A stretch of 63,367 bases of DNA, taken from assembly GCF_005863245.1 (NCBI RefSeq), contig NZ_VBUT01000015.1, positions 1-63,367 on the forward strand, written 5' to 3'. This stretch comes from Nocardia cyriacigeorgica. GTDB taxonomy: Bacteria; Actinomycetota; Actinomycetes; Mycobacteriales; Mycobacteriaceae. Positions 1 to 9,339 of the stretch are shown one piece after another (the first letter of the stretch is position 1; each line of letters opens with the position of its first letter). The translations under genes were made by a program, and so were the position numbers. The notes under the pieces were generated by a model. That model worked only from the letters and a program-made list of their open reading frames with translations, did not search any database and was not told where the DNA came from.

Positions 1-195
1 ACCGAAAAAAGCGGAAGACCGGGGGCAAAAATCGGCATACGCCGTACGCGTCCTGCTGTGGCTACCAATGGGTAACTCAGACAGCGAATTTCGCGCAAGC
101 CGTAACAGCTGATCGCGGCTACCGATGCTCACACGAGGAGATGGCGAGAAGCCACTTCTCTGATGAGGAACGCTTCAAGACAGGGGAACCAGGAC
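1..195. other. Left edge, no gene seen
   Basis: No convincing gene is visible here. The stretch is the upstream region of the PASTA-like gene that follows and belongs to the presumed integrated element that continues left of the window. Confidence 0.4.
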
Positions 196-693
196 TTGAC
201 TACACCCGGATATCCGCAGCAGCCCCCGCCCGGCATGTATCCACCTCCGATAGAGAAGAAGACGCCCAACACGCGTGTCATCATCATTCTCGCCGTCATC
301 GGTGGCATCATTCTGCTCTGCGGGTTCGGCGGCTGCGTTGCCGCGCTCTCTGGCGATAAGGCCGACAAGGTCAGCACGACCACCGCACCGCTGCCGACGC
401 CCCCGTCCGCGGCGCAGCCCGCCGCCCCAACTCAGACCGTTCAGCAATCCAGCGCGGCCCAACCGGTCCCGAACCTGACGGTCCCCGAACTCGCGGGCGT
501 CAACGCTGCGATCGCTGGTGACAAACTTGAGGACCTCGGGTTCACCAATATCCAATACGCGTCCGCCACACCAGGAGTTGACCTGGTGATCATGCGCGCA
601 AACTGGACTGTCGTCAGCATCGAACCTGGTGTAGGAAGCGTCATTCCGGCGGACTCAATGATCATTGTGACGGTCACGAAGAACAACGCCTGA
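196..693 (+). CDS. PASTA-like membrane-anchored protein
   Basis: A protein of about 165 residues. It has a proline-rich N-terminus (MTTPGYPQQPPPG style), one membrane segment at about residues 25-51, a low-complexity Thr/Pro/Ala/Gln linker, and a C-terminal region (about 91-164) resembling a PASTA domain. The PASTA hallmarks visible are the VPEL start, a G-F turn, an NWTV core, a P-G-V-G turn and the final beta strand ending TVTK. PASTA domains bind cell-wall muropeptides or scaffold cell-wall proteins, so the domain should lie outside the membrane. I chose the TTG at 196 because AGGGG lies about nine bases upstream and the resulting N-terminus matches many nocardial proline-rich membrane proteins; an in-frame ATG at 163 is the alternative. 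It is probably a cargo gene of the integrated element. Confidence 0.65.
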   Translation: MTTPGYPQQPPPGMYPPPIEKKTPNTRVIIILAVIGGIILLCGFGGCVAALSGDKADKVSTTTAPLPTPPSAAQPAAPTQTVQQSSAAQPVPNLTVPELAGVNAAIAGDKLEDLGFTNIQYASATPGVDLVIMRANWTVVSIEPGVGSVIPADSMIIVTVTKNNA

Positions 694-731
694 CCAGACA
701 TAGTCCGCACGAACGCGGCGCCCGCAAGCAG

Positions 732-767
732 GGAGGCCACAGCCAACATGTTCCGGCTGTGGCCTCC
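732..767. terminator. Strong hairpin between convergent genes
   Basis: Arms GGAGGCCACAGCC (732-744) and GGCTGTGGCCTCC (755-767) are perfect 13-bp complements around a 10-base loop. It lies between two convergent genes (ends at 693 and 841), so it probably terminates both. There is no long T tract, which is common in high-GC actinomycetes. Confidence 0.7.
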
Positions 768-840
768 TCGTTCTATGCCGTCCGGGCCCGCTTGGGAATG
801 CCGTAAGCGGGCTTCGGCAACCACGCTTGACAGTCGCCGG

Positions 841-2223
841 TCACTCTTTCGACGGCGCGAGCAGGGCGTCCAAGCTGCCGAGGGATTTCCGCGCCTCTTC
901 GAGGTTGACCTGCTGGTACCTGCGGGTCATCACAACATTCGAGTGGCCAAGGACAGCCTGGATCACCTTGTCCGGCACCTTCGATTCCATGAGCAGCGTC
1001 GCCGTGGTTCCACGCATCGCATGCACATCCAGCGGCACCTCGACGCCGGCGCGCGCCTGCGCGGCCTTCCATGCGGCATTGTCGTCGGTCTTGTTGATCG
1101 GCCTCGCATGTTTGATCCGGGACTTCTCGCCGGGCAGTGTCACCCACACCAAGCCCCAGGGGTTCGCTGGCGCGATCTTGCGATACTCGGTGAGGATCAG
1201 TACCAGCGGCGCAGGGATCGGGATCAGCCTCTCGGACGTCTTCGTCTTCGGTCGCGTCCATGCCGCGCCGCGCCACAACGGCCGGTGCTCGAAATCTGCC
1301 CGCACGTCGAACCGTTTGGGGTCGTCGGGCTTGGCTCCCGGCTTGAGCTTGAGCCATTGCAGCTGCCATGACAGGTCGACCACGCCAGCATCGAGGTCGA
1401 CTCGGTCCCATTCGAGGCCGAGCAGCTCGCCCTGCCGTCCGCCGAGCATCAGGCCCGCCGCCCACCTCGTCACCATCGGATCCTTGGCCGCCATCGACGA
1501 CAGCAGCACCTTGCGCGCTTGCTCGGCGGTCAGCGCTCCGTGCGACTCCGAGGTGACCGTCGGCTTGGCAACCAGCGTGCAGACATTGCGCCACACCTTG
1601 CCATCGCTGAGCGCGTCCGCGAGGGCACCGGACAGCACGTTGTGCGCTTCCTCCACCGACCGCGTCGTATACGGCTTCTTCACCTTGCCGCGTTTGTAGG
1701 TGTGCGACAGGATCCAGCGATGCATGTACCGGATGTCGTCGGGGCTCAGCTCGGCCAAGCGTCGGTGGCCGATCGACGGGACGATTCGGGTGTTGATGGC
1801 GGACTTGTACGACCGGATTGCGTTCGGCCCGACCTTGGTCGGCGCAACCTCGGCGACCCACTTCTCGAGATACGCCTCGACAGTGAGGCGCTGGTCGGCC
1901 TCTTCAAGGCCCTTCGCGATGCGATCCTTCAGCTCGTTGAGTTTGGACACCGCGGTCGCTTTGTCCGCCGAGTACACGGGCTTGGACTTCCGGCGCTTCC
2001 CGTCGGGGCCGCGCTCCAGCTCGACCTGCCCGACCCACATGCCGTCCCGGTTGCGCTTGTACAGGGTGCCTTCGCCGCGGTCACGGCGCGGCTTCTGCGG
2101 CTCCTTGTCCATCTTCTTCATCAGCCGATGGACTGCCGACACTCGCTTGATCAGATCAGCCTGCTTGTCGGCGGTGATCTCGACGGTCGCGCGCCACTTC
2201 CCGTCGCGTTGCTCCATGTCCAT
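841..2223 (-). CDS. Tyrosine recombinase / integrase
   Basis: A site-specific integrase of about 460 residues. The N-terminal half carries an Arm-type DNA-binding segment and a SAM-like core-binding domain; the C-terminal half is the catalytic domain. Visible catalytic residues are Arg263 (GGRQGE), His401 and Arg404 (HAMR), His427 (LGHS) and the nucleophile Tyr436 (RRYQQ). All five anchor residues are present, so the enzyme looks functional. The ATG at 2223 is preferred (AAGGGG about eight bases upstream); a GTG at 2271 is possible. The start lies about 135 bp from the 3' end of tRNA-Pro, the usual layout when a tRNA 3' end is the attachment site. The element would therefore extend left, out of the window. 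No excisionase is seen. Confidence 0.9.
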   Translation of the reverse strand: MDMEQRDGKWRATVEITADKQADLIKRVSAVHRLMKKMDKEPQKPRRDRGEGTLYKRNRDGMWVGQVELERGPDGKRRKSKPVYSADKATAVSKLNELKDRIAKGLEEADQRLTVEAYLEKWVAEVAPTKVGPNAIRSYKSAINTRIVPSIGHRRLAELSPDDIRYMHRWILSHTYKRGKVKKPYTTRSVEEAHNVLSGALADALSDGKVWRNVCTLVAKPTVTSESHGALTAEQARKVLLSSMAAKDPMVTRWAAGLMLGGRQGELLGLEWDRVDLDAGVVDLSWQLQWLKLKPGAKPDDPKRFDVRADFEHRPLWRGAAWTRPKTKTSERLIPIPAPLVLILTEYRKIAPANPWGLVWVTLPGEKSRIKHARPINKTDDNAAWKAAQARAGVEVPLDVHAMRGTTATLLMESKVPDKVIQAVLGHSNVVMTRRYQQVNLEEARKSLGSLDALLAPSKE

Positions 2224-2317
2224 GTCGGCCCCTTGAATCACTGTAGGCCCAAATTGTAGGCTACGATGCACTGATACACATTGATATGCCCGTATCGGCT
2301 TGCACTACCAGCACACG

Positions 2318-2342
2318 AAAAATACCCCCTGAGCAGGGGGTA
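2318..2342 (-). terminator. Intrinsic terminator of tRNA-Pro
   Basis: Arms TACCCCCT (2323-2330) and AGGGGGTA (2335-2342) pair perfectly around GAGC. Read on the minus strand the hairpin is followed by TTTTT (2322-2318), a classical rho-independent terminator just downstream of tRNA-Pro and ahead of the integrase. Confidence 0.8.
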
Positions 2343-2355
2343 TGAATGGTTTCGA

Positions 2356-2432
<77 letters not shown>

Positions 2433-2464
2433 AGGCCTCGCCAGGGGCGAGCATATTGCGTGTG

Positions 2465-2535
<71 letters not shown>

Positions 2536-2942
2536 AGGCATACGACATCGATGGGATCGCCACGATGTCGTGTGCATGAGCGACTGTACCGAACTCGCCT
2601 CCGGTAACGCCAATCAGGCCCCCGCCCCGGCGCACGGGCGGCTGCGCGACGGTCTCCCGGCGATTTTCGAGCTAACCGGAATTGGTGTGTAACACTCGCG
2701 GCCGCACAGCGATCACATACCCGATCGCCCGTGGCTTCGCACCGAGAACTCGTTGCAGAACGCCGTTTTTCGAGGCCGATCGGCTTGCTAGGATCCTTTT
2801 TGCCGGACGGGGGTATCTGGAAAGGGGGCGGTGAGCGTGCACCCGACGAGGTGGACCATCCGCGTAGCAGTGAGAACGACCGGTGCGACGCCGGTGTCGG
2901 GCTCGGATCGGGGAGCCCGCGCGGAGTCGTCACCTGTGTCCG
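2536..2942. other. Intergenic region between tRNA pair and GGDEF gene
   Basis: This stretch must contain the promoter of the tRNA pair (minus) and the promoter of the GGDEF gene (plus). A TAGGAT hexamer near 2790 could be a -10 element for the latter, but no matching -35 is convincing. No gene is supported. Confidence 0.3.
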
Positions 2943-3908
2943 GTGAGCGCCATGCCGGCTGAGGACCGACCGCCGGTCGCCGCGACCGCACGGGCTTGGG
3001 CGCGCACGGTCTGCGCCGAGCCCGGAGTCGAGGCGGCCCCACAACAGCTGGAACCTGTTCTGATCGAGATCATCGAGCGACTGCTCGAACTGGCCGGATC
3101 CGAACCGTTTCCGGTGCTCGAAGCCCGAATGCTCGGTGCGCGGCTGGCCGAGGCGCCGTTGGAACGAATTCGCATGCTGGCCCAGGCCACTCGCACACTG
3201 CTCGGTTTCCGCGCGGGCCCGCCCGGATCGCTGACGGCGACCAGGTGGCCGTTCGTGGCCAGCCAGGCCATCGACAGCTACGCCCAGGCCCTGCAGGAGC
3301 GTGCACTGGCCCAGCAGGAGCAGCACATCTCGGCGGCGGTATCGGTGCGGGTGCAGGAGATCGCCGCCCTGCAGCACCGGCTGCGCCACGAGGCGACCCA
3401 CGATGCCCTGACCGACCTCGCCAATCGCACGCTGCTGCAAGACCGGGTGCGTTTGATGGCCGCGGACCCGACGCGCGGAATCGGGCTGCTGCTGATCGAT
3501 CTGGACCGCTTCAAACAGATCAACGACGGCTACGGGCACGCCGTGGGCGACGAAGTGCTGGTCGACCTTGCCAATCGGCTGCGTGAGGTGTGCCCGCCCG
3601 ACACCGTCATCTGCCGCTACGGCGGTGACGAATTCGTGCTCGCCACCAATCCCCCGCGCAACAACCTCGGCGATCTCGCACATCGCATCGTGGCCGCATT
3701 GCGGGATCCGGTGTGGTCGTCCGCGGGTCCGGTGCCGGTGTCGGCGAGCGTCGGCACGGCGTACTCACCGCCGGGCAGCCCGTGCGATTTCACCGATCTG
3801 CTGCGCCGCGCCGACCGGGCGATGTACTCGGCCAAGACCGCGGGTGGGCGCCGATTCGCGCTCGCCGATGCCGACGAGGCGGAATTGGGGGCGGCCGTCG
3901 CGGGCTGA
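2943..3908 (+). CDS. GGDEF-domain protein (putative diguanylate cyclase)
   Basis: A protein of about 321 residues. An alpha-helical N-terminal region (about 1-150, no recognised sensor domain, no membrane segment) is followed by a GGDEF domain (about 155-315) with an intact GGDEF signature at 227-231. It would make cyclic di-GMP from two GTP. The usual inhibitory I-site (RxxD upstream of the signature) reads CPPD here, so product inhibition at that site is unlikely. The GTG at 2943 is chosen; the ATG at 2952 is equally possible. The gene converges on nei. Confidence 0.85.
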   Translation: MSAMPAEDRPPVAATARAWARTVCAEPGVEAAPQQLEPVLIEIIERLLELAGSEPFPVLEARMLGARLAEAPLERIRMLAQATRTLLGFRAGPPGSLTATRWPFVASQAIDSYAQALQERALAQQEQHISAAVSVRVQEIAALQHRLRHEATHDALTDLANRTLLQDRVRLMAADPTRGIGLLLIDLDRFKQINDGYGHAVGDEVLVDLANRLREVCPPDTVICRYGGDEFVLATNPPRNNLGDLAHRIVAALRDPVWSSAGPVPVSASVGTAYSPPGSPCDFTDLLRRADRAMYSAKTAGGRRFALADADEAELGAAVAG

Positions 3909-3959
3909 AAGGCCGACACGACACCGCGAATCACGCGACACGCGGAGCGAATCGGCTGA

Positions 3960-3979
3960 GCTGCCCCCGCCGGGGCAGC
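3960..3979. terminator. Hairpin between convergent genes
   Basis: GCTGCCCC and GGGGCAGC pair perfectly around a CGCC loop, between the convergent GGDEF and nei genes. It is probably a bidirectional terminator without a T tract. Confidence 0.6.
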
Positions 3980-3994
3980 GAGGCGACGCGCCGC

Positions 3995-4792
3995 TCAACT
4001 CGCCTGACATGCCGGGCACCAGAAGAGGTTTCGCCCCTCCAGCACCGAATGAGCTACCGGTGTACCGCAGATCCGGCAGGGTGCGCCGGCGCGGCGATAG
4101 ACGTAGGTGCGCGGGCGGTCCGGCGCGTAGGACGGCTCACCGTGATCGTGTTCCGGCCGCACCACATGCATCTTGCCTCGGCGCACGCCCACCCGCATCA
4201 GCTGCACCAGATCGGCCCACATCGCGTCCCATTCATCGCGGGCCAGCGCGATGCCCGGCCGCTGCGGTGCGATGCCGTGGCGGTAGAGCACCTCGGCCCG
4301 GTAGACGTTGCCGACGCCCGCGATGACCTGCTGATCCATCAGCAGTGAGCCGATCGGCCTGCGGGAACGGTGAATCCGGCGCCATGCCCGCTCCGGATCC
4401 GCGCCGCGGCGCAGCGGATCGGGCCCGAGCCGGTCGACAAGCGCGCCGGCCTCGGGGGCGGTCAGCACCTCGCAGGCGGTGGGCCCACGCAGGTCGGTGC
4501 CGAAATCGGCGCCGGCCAGCCGCATCCGGACCTGCCCCACCGGCTCCCCCATCGGCATCGCCGATTCGGTGAAGCTGCCGTACAACCCGAGATGCACATG
4601 CACGACCAGCCCGGATTCGTAGTGGTGCAACAGATGTTTACCCCAGGCCTCGGAGCGGACCAGCACCTGCCGGTCCACCCGCGCGGCACCGTCGGCGAAC
4701 TTGCCCTGCGGGCTCGACACCCGCACCACACCGCCTGCCAGCCGCTGCTGATGCAGCTTCGCCAGGCGGTGCAGCGTATGACCCTCCGGCAC
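3995..4792 (-). CDS. nei: Fpg/Nei-family DNA glycosylase
   Basis: A base-excision-repair glycosylase/AP lyase of about 265 residues, which removes oxidised bases. The N-terminus PEGHT supplies the catalytic Pro2 and Glu3 once the initiator methionine is removed. A helix-two-turn-helix region (DQQVIAGVGNVYRAEVL) and a C-terminal zinc finger (CRIC ... CPAC) follow. The GTG at 4792 is fixed by the need for Pro at position 2. The sequence closely recalls M. tuberculosis Rv2464c, and the next gene upstream, rpiB, is Rv2465c-like, 17 bp away on the same strand. The two probably form an operon. Confidence 0.93.
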   Translation of the reverse strand: MPEGHTLHRLAKLHQQRLAGGVVRVSSPQGKFADGAARVDRQVLVRSEAWGKHLLHHYESGLVVHVHLGLYGSFTESAMPMGEPVGQVRMRLAGADFGTDLRGPTACEVLTAPEAGALVDRLGPDPLRRGADPERAWRRIHRSRRPIGSLLMDQQVIAGVGNVYRAEVLYRHGIAPQRPGIALARDEWDAMWADLVQLMRVGVRRGKMHVVRPEHDHGEPSYAPDRPRTYVYRRAGAPCRICGTPVAHSVLEGRNLFWCPACQAS

Positions 4793-4809
4793 TGTCGAAT
4801 ACGGCCGGT

Positions 4810-5283
<474 letters not shown>

Positions 5284-5472
5284 GGGGGAATCCTATCCGC
5301 GCTGTAATGCGGCTCCGTCGAGGGTGCGGCCAGGGGTTGCGTCCGCCCACCGGGCGGTTCGGCGATGTCGCGCGCGGCCGGCCAAGGGGCGCGCTGTGGC
5401 GGTGGCCACACCGGGCTCGGACGGCGCCTGCGACCCGACTCGACCGGCCCGATCTGAATAGAGTGGGCGTCC

Positions 5473-6606
5473 ATGCAACCGATCGATCCTCAGCGTCCGC
5501 AGGCCGATCAGTCCGGGGGGCAGCCAGAGTGGTTGCGCAAGAACGCGCCGCAGGGTTCCTCGTCCGGATCCGAGTCGAGCGACGTTCCGCAGCCACCACA
5601 GACCGCCCCGCCGACGGCGTATCCATCGGCGCCGTACCCCGGTATGCCCGGCTACCCCACCGCCGGCTACCCCGCCTACGGGTCCGCGCCGGTGCCGCCC
5701 GCCGTGCCGCCGGGCAGGCAGCCGCGAGGGCTGTCGCCGTTCGGCATGCCCGCGCGGCATCTGTGGGAGATCCCGCTGCTGATCGTGGTGGTCGCGCTGA
5801 CCGCCCTGGCGTATCTGTTCGCGGCGCTGCTGCTGGTGTTCGGCAATGTGAACGAATACATCCTGGCGCTGGTGTTCGCGCCGATCCTGATCTGGTTCGG
5901 CCGTGGCGCGAACTACGCGACCCAGCGGGTCAACGGCGTGAAGATGTCGCCGACCCAATTCCCCGAGGGCTACCGGATGGTGCAGGAGGCGGCGGCGCGG
6001 TTCGGCATGGCCAAGGCGCCGGATGCCTATGTGGTGCTCGGCAACGGCCAGATCAACGCCTTCGCCTCCGGTCACGGGTTCCGCCGGTTCGTGGTGGTCT
6101 ACAGCGACCTGTTCGAAATCGGCGGCGCCGCTCGTGAACCGGACGCGCTGGCGTTCATCATCGGCCACGAGGTGGGGCATATCGCGGCCGGGCACACCTC
6201 GTATTGGCGTCAGCTCGGCATGTTCCTGGTGCCGTTCCTGCCGATCGTCGGCAGCTCACTGATCCGCTCGCAGGAGTACACCGCCGACAATCACGGCTTC
6301 TGCAACCGGCACGAGGGTGCCCGCGCGGCCATGGGCACCCTCGCCGCCGGCAAGTACATGAACACCATGGTCGGCTTCGACGAGATGGCCGACCGCGCCG
6401 CGCAGGAGAAGGGCTTCTTCGTCTGGATCGTCAATGCCCTGTCCACGCACCCGGTGCTGACCTGGCGGATGTGGGCGCTGCGCGATCGCAGCAGGCACGG
6501 CCGCCTGTTCTGGCGGCCGAGCCCGCCCCCGCAGCTTCCGCCCGGTCAGCGTCCGTACGGCCCGTACGGCGAGGTTCCGAGCCTGCCGCCGAAGCCGGTC
6601 GCATAA
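5473..6606 (+). CDS. M48-family membrane zinc metallopeptidase
   Basis: A membrane protein of 377 residues. It has a Pro/Gln/Tyr-rich N-terminal tail (1-95), two closely spaced membrane segments (about 100-142), and an M48 peptidase domain. The zinc motif HEVGH is at 232-236, and a third ligand glutamate is expected in EYTAD near 268. M48 peptidases (HtpX/Ste24-like) degrade or process membrane proteins and are often stress related. The C-terminus is again Pro-rich. It is divergent from rpiB, with about 190 bp between the starts. Confidence 0.88.
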   Translation: MQPIDPQRPQADQSGGQPEWLRKNAPQGSSSGSESSDVPQPPQTAPPTAYPSAPYPGMPGYPTAGYPAYGSAPVPPAVPPGRQPRGLSPFGMPARHLWEIPLLIVVVALTALAYLFAALLLVFGNVNEYILALVFAPILIWFGRGANYATQRVNGVKMSPTQFPEGYRMVQEAAARFGMAKAPDAYVVLGNGQINAFASGHGFRRFVVVYSDLFEIGGAAREPDALAFIIGHEVGHIAAGHTSYWRQLGMFLVPFLPIVGSSLIRSQEYTADNHGFCNRHEGARAAMGTLAAGKYMNTMVGFDEMADRAAQEKGFFVWIVNALSTHPVLTWRMWALRDRSRHGRLFWRPSPPPQLPPGQRPYGPYGEVPSLPPKPVA

Positions 6607-6674
6607 GCGCACACACCCCCATACAACGGCCGGTAAACCCCAATTTTCGAGCGAAGCGAGACCGAGCCCCAAAG

Positions 6675-6763
6675 TTCGCGGCCCGTCTCGCGTCTGCGCT
6701 GTCGCTGCGCACGCCGAAGGCAAGCAGCGGTAGCGCAGACGCGAGACCCCCAGGGGCCGCGAA
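6675..6763. repeat. Long imperfect inverted repeat between convergent genes
   Basis: GTCTCGCGTCTGCGCT (6685-6700) and AGCGCAGACGCGAGAC (6732-6747) are perfect 16-bp complements. An outer pair, TTCGCGGCCC (6675-6684) and GGGCCGCGAA (6754-6763), extends the stem. It lies between convergent genes and could be a terminator or a dispersed intergenic repeat. Confidence 0.6.
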
Positions 6764-6784
6764 CACGCGACGCCGCAGGCGGCG

Positions 6785-7438
6785 CTAATCAAACACAGGC
6801 TCTTCGGTGCGGGTGCGCTTGAGTTCGAAGAAGTGCGGGTAGGAGGCCAGGGCGACGACGCCGTCCCAGACCTTGCCCGCGTCCTCGCCGCGCGGGATGC
6901 GGGAGAGCACGGGGCCGAAGAACGCCACGCCGTTGACGTGGATGGTCGGGGTGCCGACGTCCTTGCCGACCTTGTCCATTCCGGCGTGGTGGCTTTCGCG
7001 CAGTTCGGCGTCGTAGTCGGTGCTGTGCGCGGCCTCGGCCAGTTCGGCCGGTAGGCCGGTTTCGGCGAGGGCGTCGGCGATGACGGCGGAGAGGGTCTCC
7101 GCGGTGGTGGCGCGCTCGTATTCGGCCCTGCGGTCGTGGATCCGGGAGCCCATCGCGGTGTAGAGCGGGGCGAGCACCTTGTCGCCGTGTTCGCGGGCGG
7201 CCGCGATGGCCACCCGCACCGGGCCCCAGCCGCTGGCCATCAGCTCTTGGTACTCCGGCGGCAGGTCGCGGCCTTCGTTGAGCACCGCCAGGCTCATGAC
7301 GTGGAAGCGGGCCTCGATGTCGCGCACCTTCTCCACCTCGAGGATCCACCGTGAGGTGATCCAGCACCAGGGGCACAGCGGGTCGAACCAGAAGTCGGCG
7401 ACATCTTTGCCCTGGTGATCTACGGCGGTGTTGCTCAC
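6785..7438 (-). CDS. DsbA-like thioredoxin-fold oxidoreductase (Rv2466c-like)
   Basis: A protein of 217 residues with a thioredoxin fold interrupted by a helical insertion. The active site is CPWC at residues 22-25, followed by the DsbA-family body and a cis-Pro region at GTPTIHVNG. There is no signal peptide, so it is cytoplasmic. M. tuberculosis Rv2466c is a mycothiol-dependent nitroreductase/oxidoreductase of this type, and its neighbours there (nei, rpiB, pepN) are also neighbours here. The GTG at 7438 is chosen because GAGAGGA lies just upstream. Confidence 0.85.
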   Translation of the reverse strand: MSNTAVDHQGKDVADFWFDPLCPWCWITSRWILEVEKVRDIEARFHVMSLAVLNEGRDLPPEYQELMASGWGPVRVAIAAAREHGDKVLAPLYTAMGSRIHDRRAEYERATTAETLSAVIADALAETGLPAELAEAAHSTDYDAELRESHHAGMDKVGKDVGTPTIHVNGVAFFGPVLSRIPRGEDAGKVWDGVVALASYPHFFELKRTRTEEPVFD

Positions 7439-7601
7439 GTCGATTCCTCTCGATCGCAGACTTGTCCCGCGGCTGGGCCGCTCTCGTACCGACAACCACC
7501 GGCCGCCCCGATTCGTTCCCGCATTCGGCGTTTCGGCGCGGCGCGCGCACCTAAGCTGAGGTTCGAGGAGCTCGATTCGCCTGGCGTTTAGGAGTCCGCA
7601 T

Positions 7602-8822
7602 ATGACCTCTGCGCAGCATTTCGTCGTCGTCGGTGGTGGCCTCGGCGGCGCCAAGGTCGCACAAGCCCTGCGCGACAACGATTTCGACGGAACCATCACT
7701 TTGCTGACCGACGAGGAGCAGCTGCCCTACGAGCGGCCGCCGCTGTCGAAGGAGTACCTGGCGGGCAAGAAGGCGTTCGACGATTTCACCGTCGAAGACA
7801 AGCCCTGGTATCGCGACCATCATGTGGATCTGCGTCTCGGCACCGCCGTCACCGCGATCGACCGGGGCGCCAAGACGGTCTCGCTGCCGGATGGTTCCAC
7901 CCTGCCCTACGACAAGCTGGCCCTTGCCACCGGCGCCACCCCGCGTCGCCTGCCCATACCCGGTGCGGACGCCGAGAAGGTGTACACCCTGCGCACCGTC
8001 GACGATTCGGACACCCTGATCGAGGTGCTGCGCAGCGCGCGGCGCCTGGCCATCATCGGCGCAGGCTGGATCGGGCTGGAGGTGGCGGCCGCCGCGCGCG
8101 AGGCCGAGGTCGAGGTGACGATCATCGAGGCCGCCGAGGCGCCGCTGCTCAACGCGCTGGGACCGGAGATGGGTGCGGTGTTCGCCGATCTGCATCGGGC
8201 GCACGGCGTCGACCTGCGGTTGGGCGCGCAGGTGGCCGAGATCGTCACCCGCGACGCGATGGCCACCGGGGTGCGGCTCGGCGACGGCACCGTCATCGAG
8301 GCGGACGCGGTCCTGATCGCCGTCGGCGCCCGGCCGAACATCGACCTCGCGGCCGAGGCCGGCCTCGCCGTCGACAGTGGTGTGCTGGTGGACGCGCATC
8401 TGGCCACCAGCGACCCCGATATCGTCGCGGTGGGCGATATCGCCGAACAGCAGCATCCGCTGCTCGGTCGCCGGATCCGGGTGGAGCATTGGGCCAATGC
8501 GCTCAATCAGCCCGCGGTCGCGGCGGCGACCATGCTCGGCAAGGACGCGGTCTACGACCGGCTGCCGTACTTCTTCACCGACCAGTACGACCTTGGGATG
8601 GAGTACACCGGGTACACCGCGCCGGGCGAGTACGAACGAGTCGTGGTGCGCGGCGATCTGGCGGCCCGTGAATTCGTCGCGTTCTGGCTCGATGGGGACA
8701 ATCGCGTGCTCGCGGGCATGAACGTCAACGTCTGGGATGTCACCGACCGCATCAAGCAGCTGATCCTGAGCCGGGAGCCGGTGGACCCGGGCCGGCTGGC
8801 AGACACCTCGATCCCATTCTGA
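7602..8822 (+). CDS. FAD-dependent ferredoxin (rhodocoxin-type) reductase
   Basis: A flavoprotein of 406 residues, class-II pyridine-nucleotide-disulphide fold without a redox disulphide. The FAD-binding motif VVGGGLGGAK is at the N-terminus, the NAD(P)-binding motif IIGAGWIGLE is in the middle, and the second FAD motif (DIVAVGDIAE) precedes a reductase C-terminal domain. Such enzymes pass electrons from NAD(P)H to a ferredoxin that serves a P450 or oxygenase. No ferredoxin or P450 gene is adjacent, so the partner is unknown. It is divergent from the DsbA-like gene. Confidence 0.88.
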   Translation: MTSAQHFVVVGGGLGGAKVAQALRDNDFDGTITLLTDEEQLPYERPPLSKEYLAGKKAFDDFTVEDKPWYRDHHVDLRLGTAVTAIDRGAKTVSLPDGSTLPYDKLALATGATPRRLPIPGADAEKVYTLRTVDDSDTLIEVLRSARRLAIIGAGWIGLEVAAAAREAEVEVTIIEAAEAPLLNALGPEMGAVFADLHRAHGVDLRLGAQVAEIVTRDAMATGVRLGDGTVIEADAVLIAVGARPNIDLAAEAGLAVDSGVLVDAHLATSDPDIVAVGDIAEQQHPLLGRRIRVEHWANALNQPAVAAATMLGKDAVYDRLPYFFTDQYDLGMEYTGYTAPGEYERVVVRGDLAAREFVAFWLDGDNRVLAGMNVNVWDVTDRIKQLILSREPVDPGRLADTSIPF

Positions 8823-8937
8823 CTGCCGCGATGACGCAGCCCGGACGGCCGCGTGTGCAACTGTGTCGAATCCGCCGGTCCGGCTCCGACCTGTTCACGA
8901 GAGCGTCGCCGGACGCACCGAGAATGAGGAGCCCGAG

Positions 8938-9339
8938 ATGAAATACATGCTGATCAAGACCTACGGTCGCACCGCCAACTGCGATATTCCGATCAACGAG
9001 TGGGCGCCGGAGGACATCGCGGCGCATATCGATTTCCAGCGCAAGCTCAGCGCGAAGCTGGCCGCCGCCGGCGAACTGGTCGACGCCAAGGGCCTGGCCG
9101 GGCCCGAGGAAGCGCGGATCGTCAGCTCCGACGGCCGCAACGCGCCGGTGATCACCGACGGCCCGTTCCCGGAGACCAAGGAGTTCCTGGCCGGATACTG
9201 GATCGTCGACGTCGACAGCCAGGAACGCGCGCTGGACATCGCCGCCGAGGCCTCGGCCGCACCGGGCCCCGGTGGTAAGCCCATCGGTGAGTACATCGAG
9301 GTGCGCGCGGTGATGAGCGCACCTGCCGCCGATCGGTGA
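8938..9339 (+). CDS. YCII-related (DGPF) protein, ECF42 partner
   Basis: A small alpha/beta protein of 133 residues of the YCII/DGPF superfamily; the name-giving DGPF tetrapeptide is visible in ITDGPFPETKEF. The molecular function of this group is not established. It overlaps the sigma factor gene that follows by four bases (GTGA), the standard arrangement in which ECF42-type sigma factors are coupled to a DGPF protein. The ATG at 8938 follows a GAGGAG ribosome-binding site. Confidence 0.88.
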   Translation: MKYMLIKTYGRTANCDIPINEWAPEDIAAHIDFQRKLSAKLAAAGELVDAKGLAGPEEARIVSSDGRNAPVITDGPFPETKEFLAGYWIVDVDSQERALDIAAEASAAPGPGGKPIGEYIEVRAVMSAPAADR

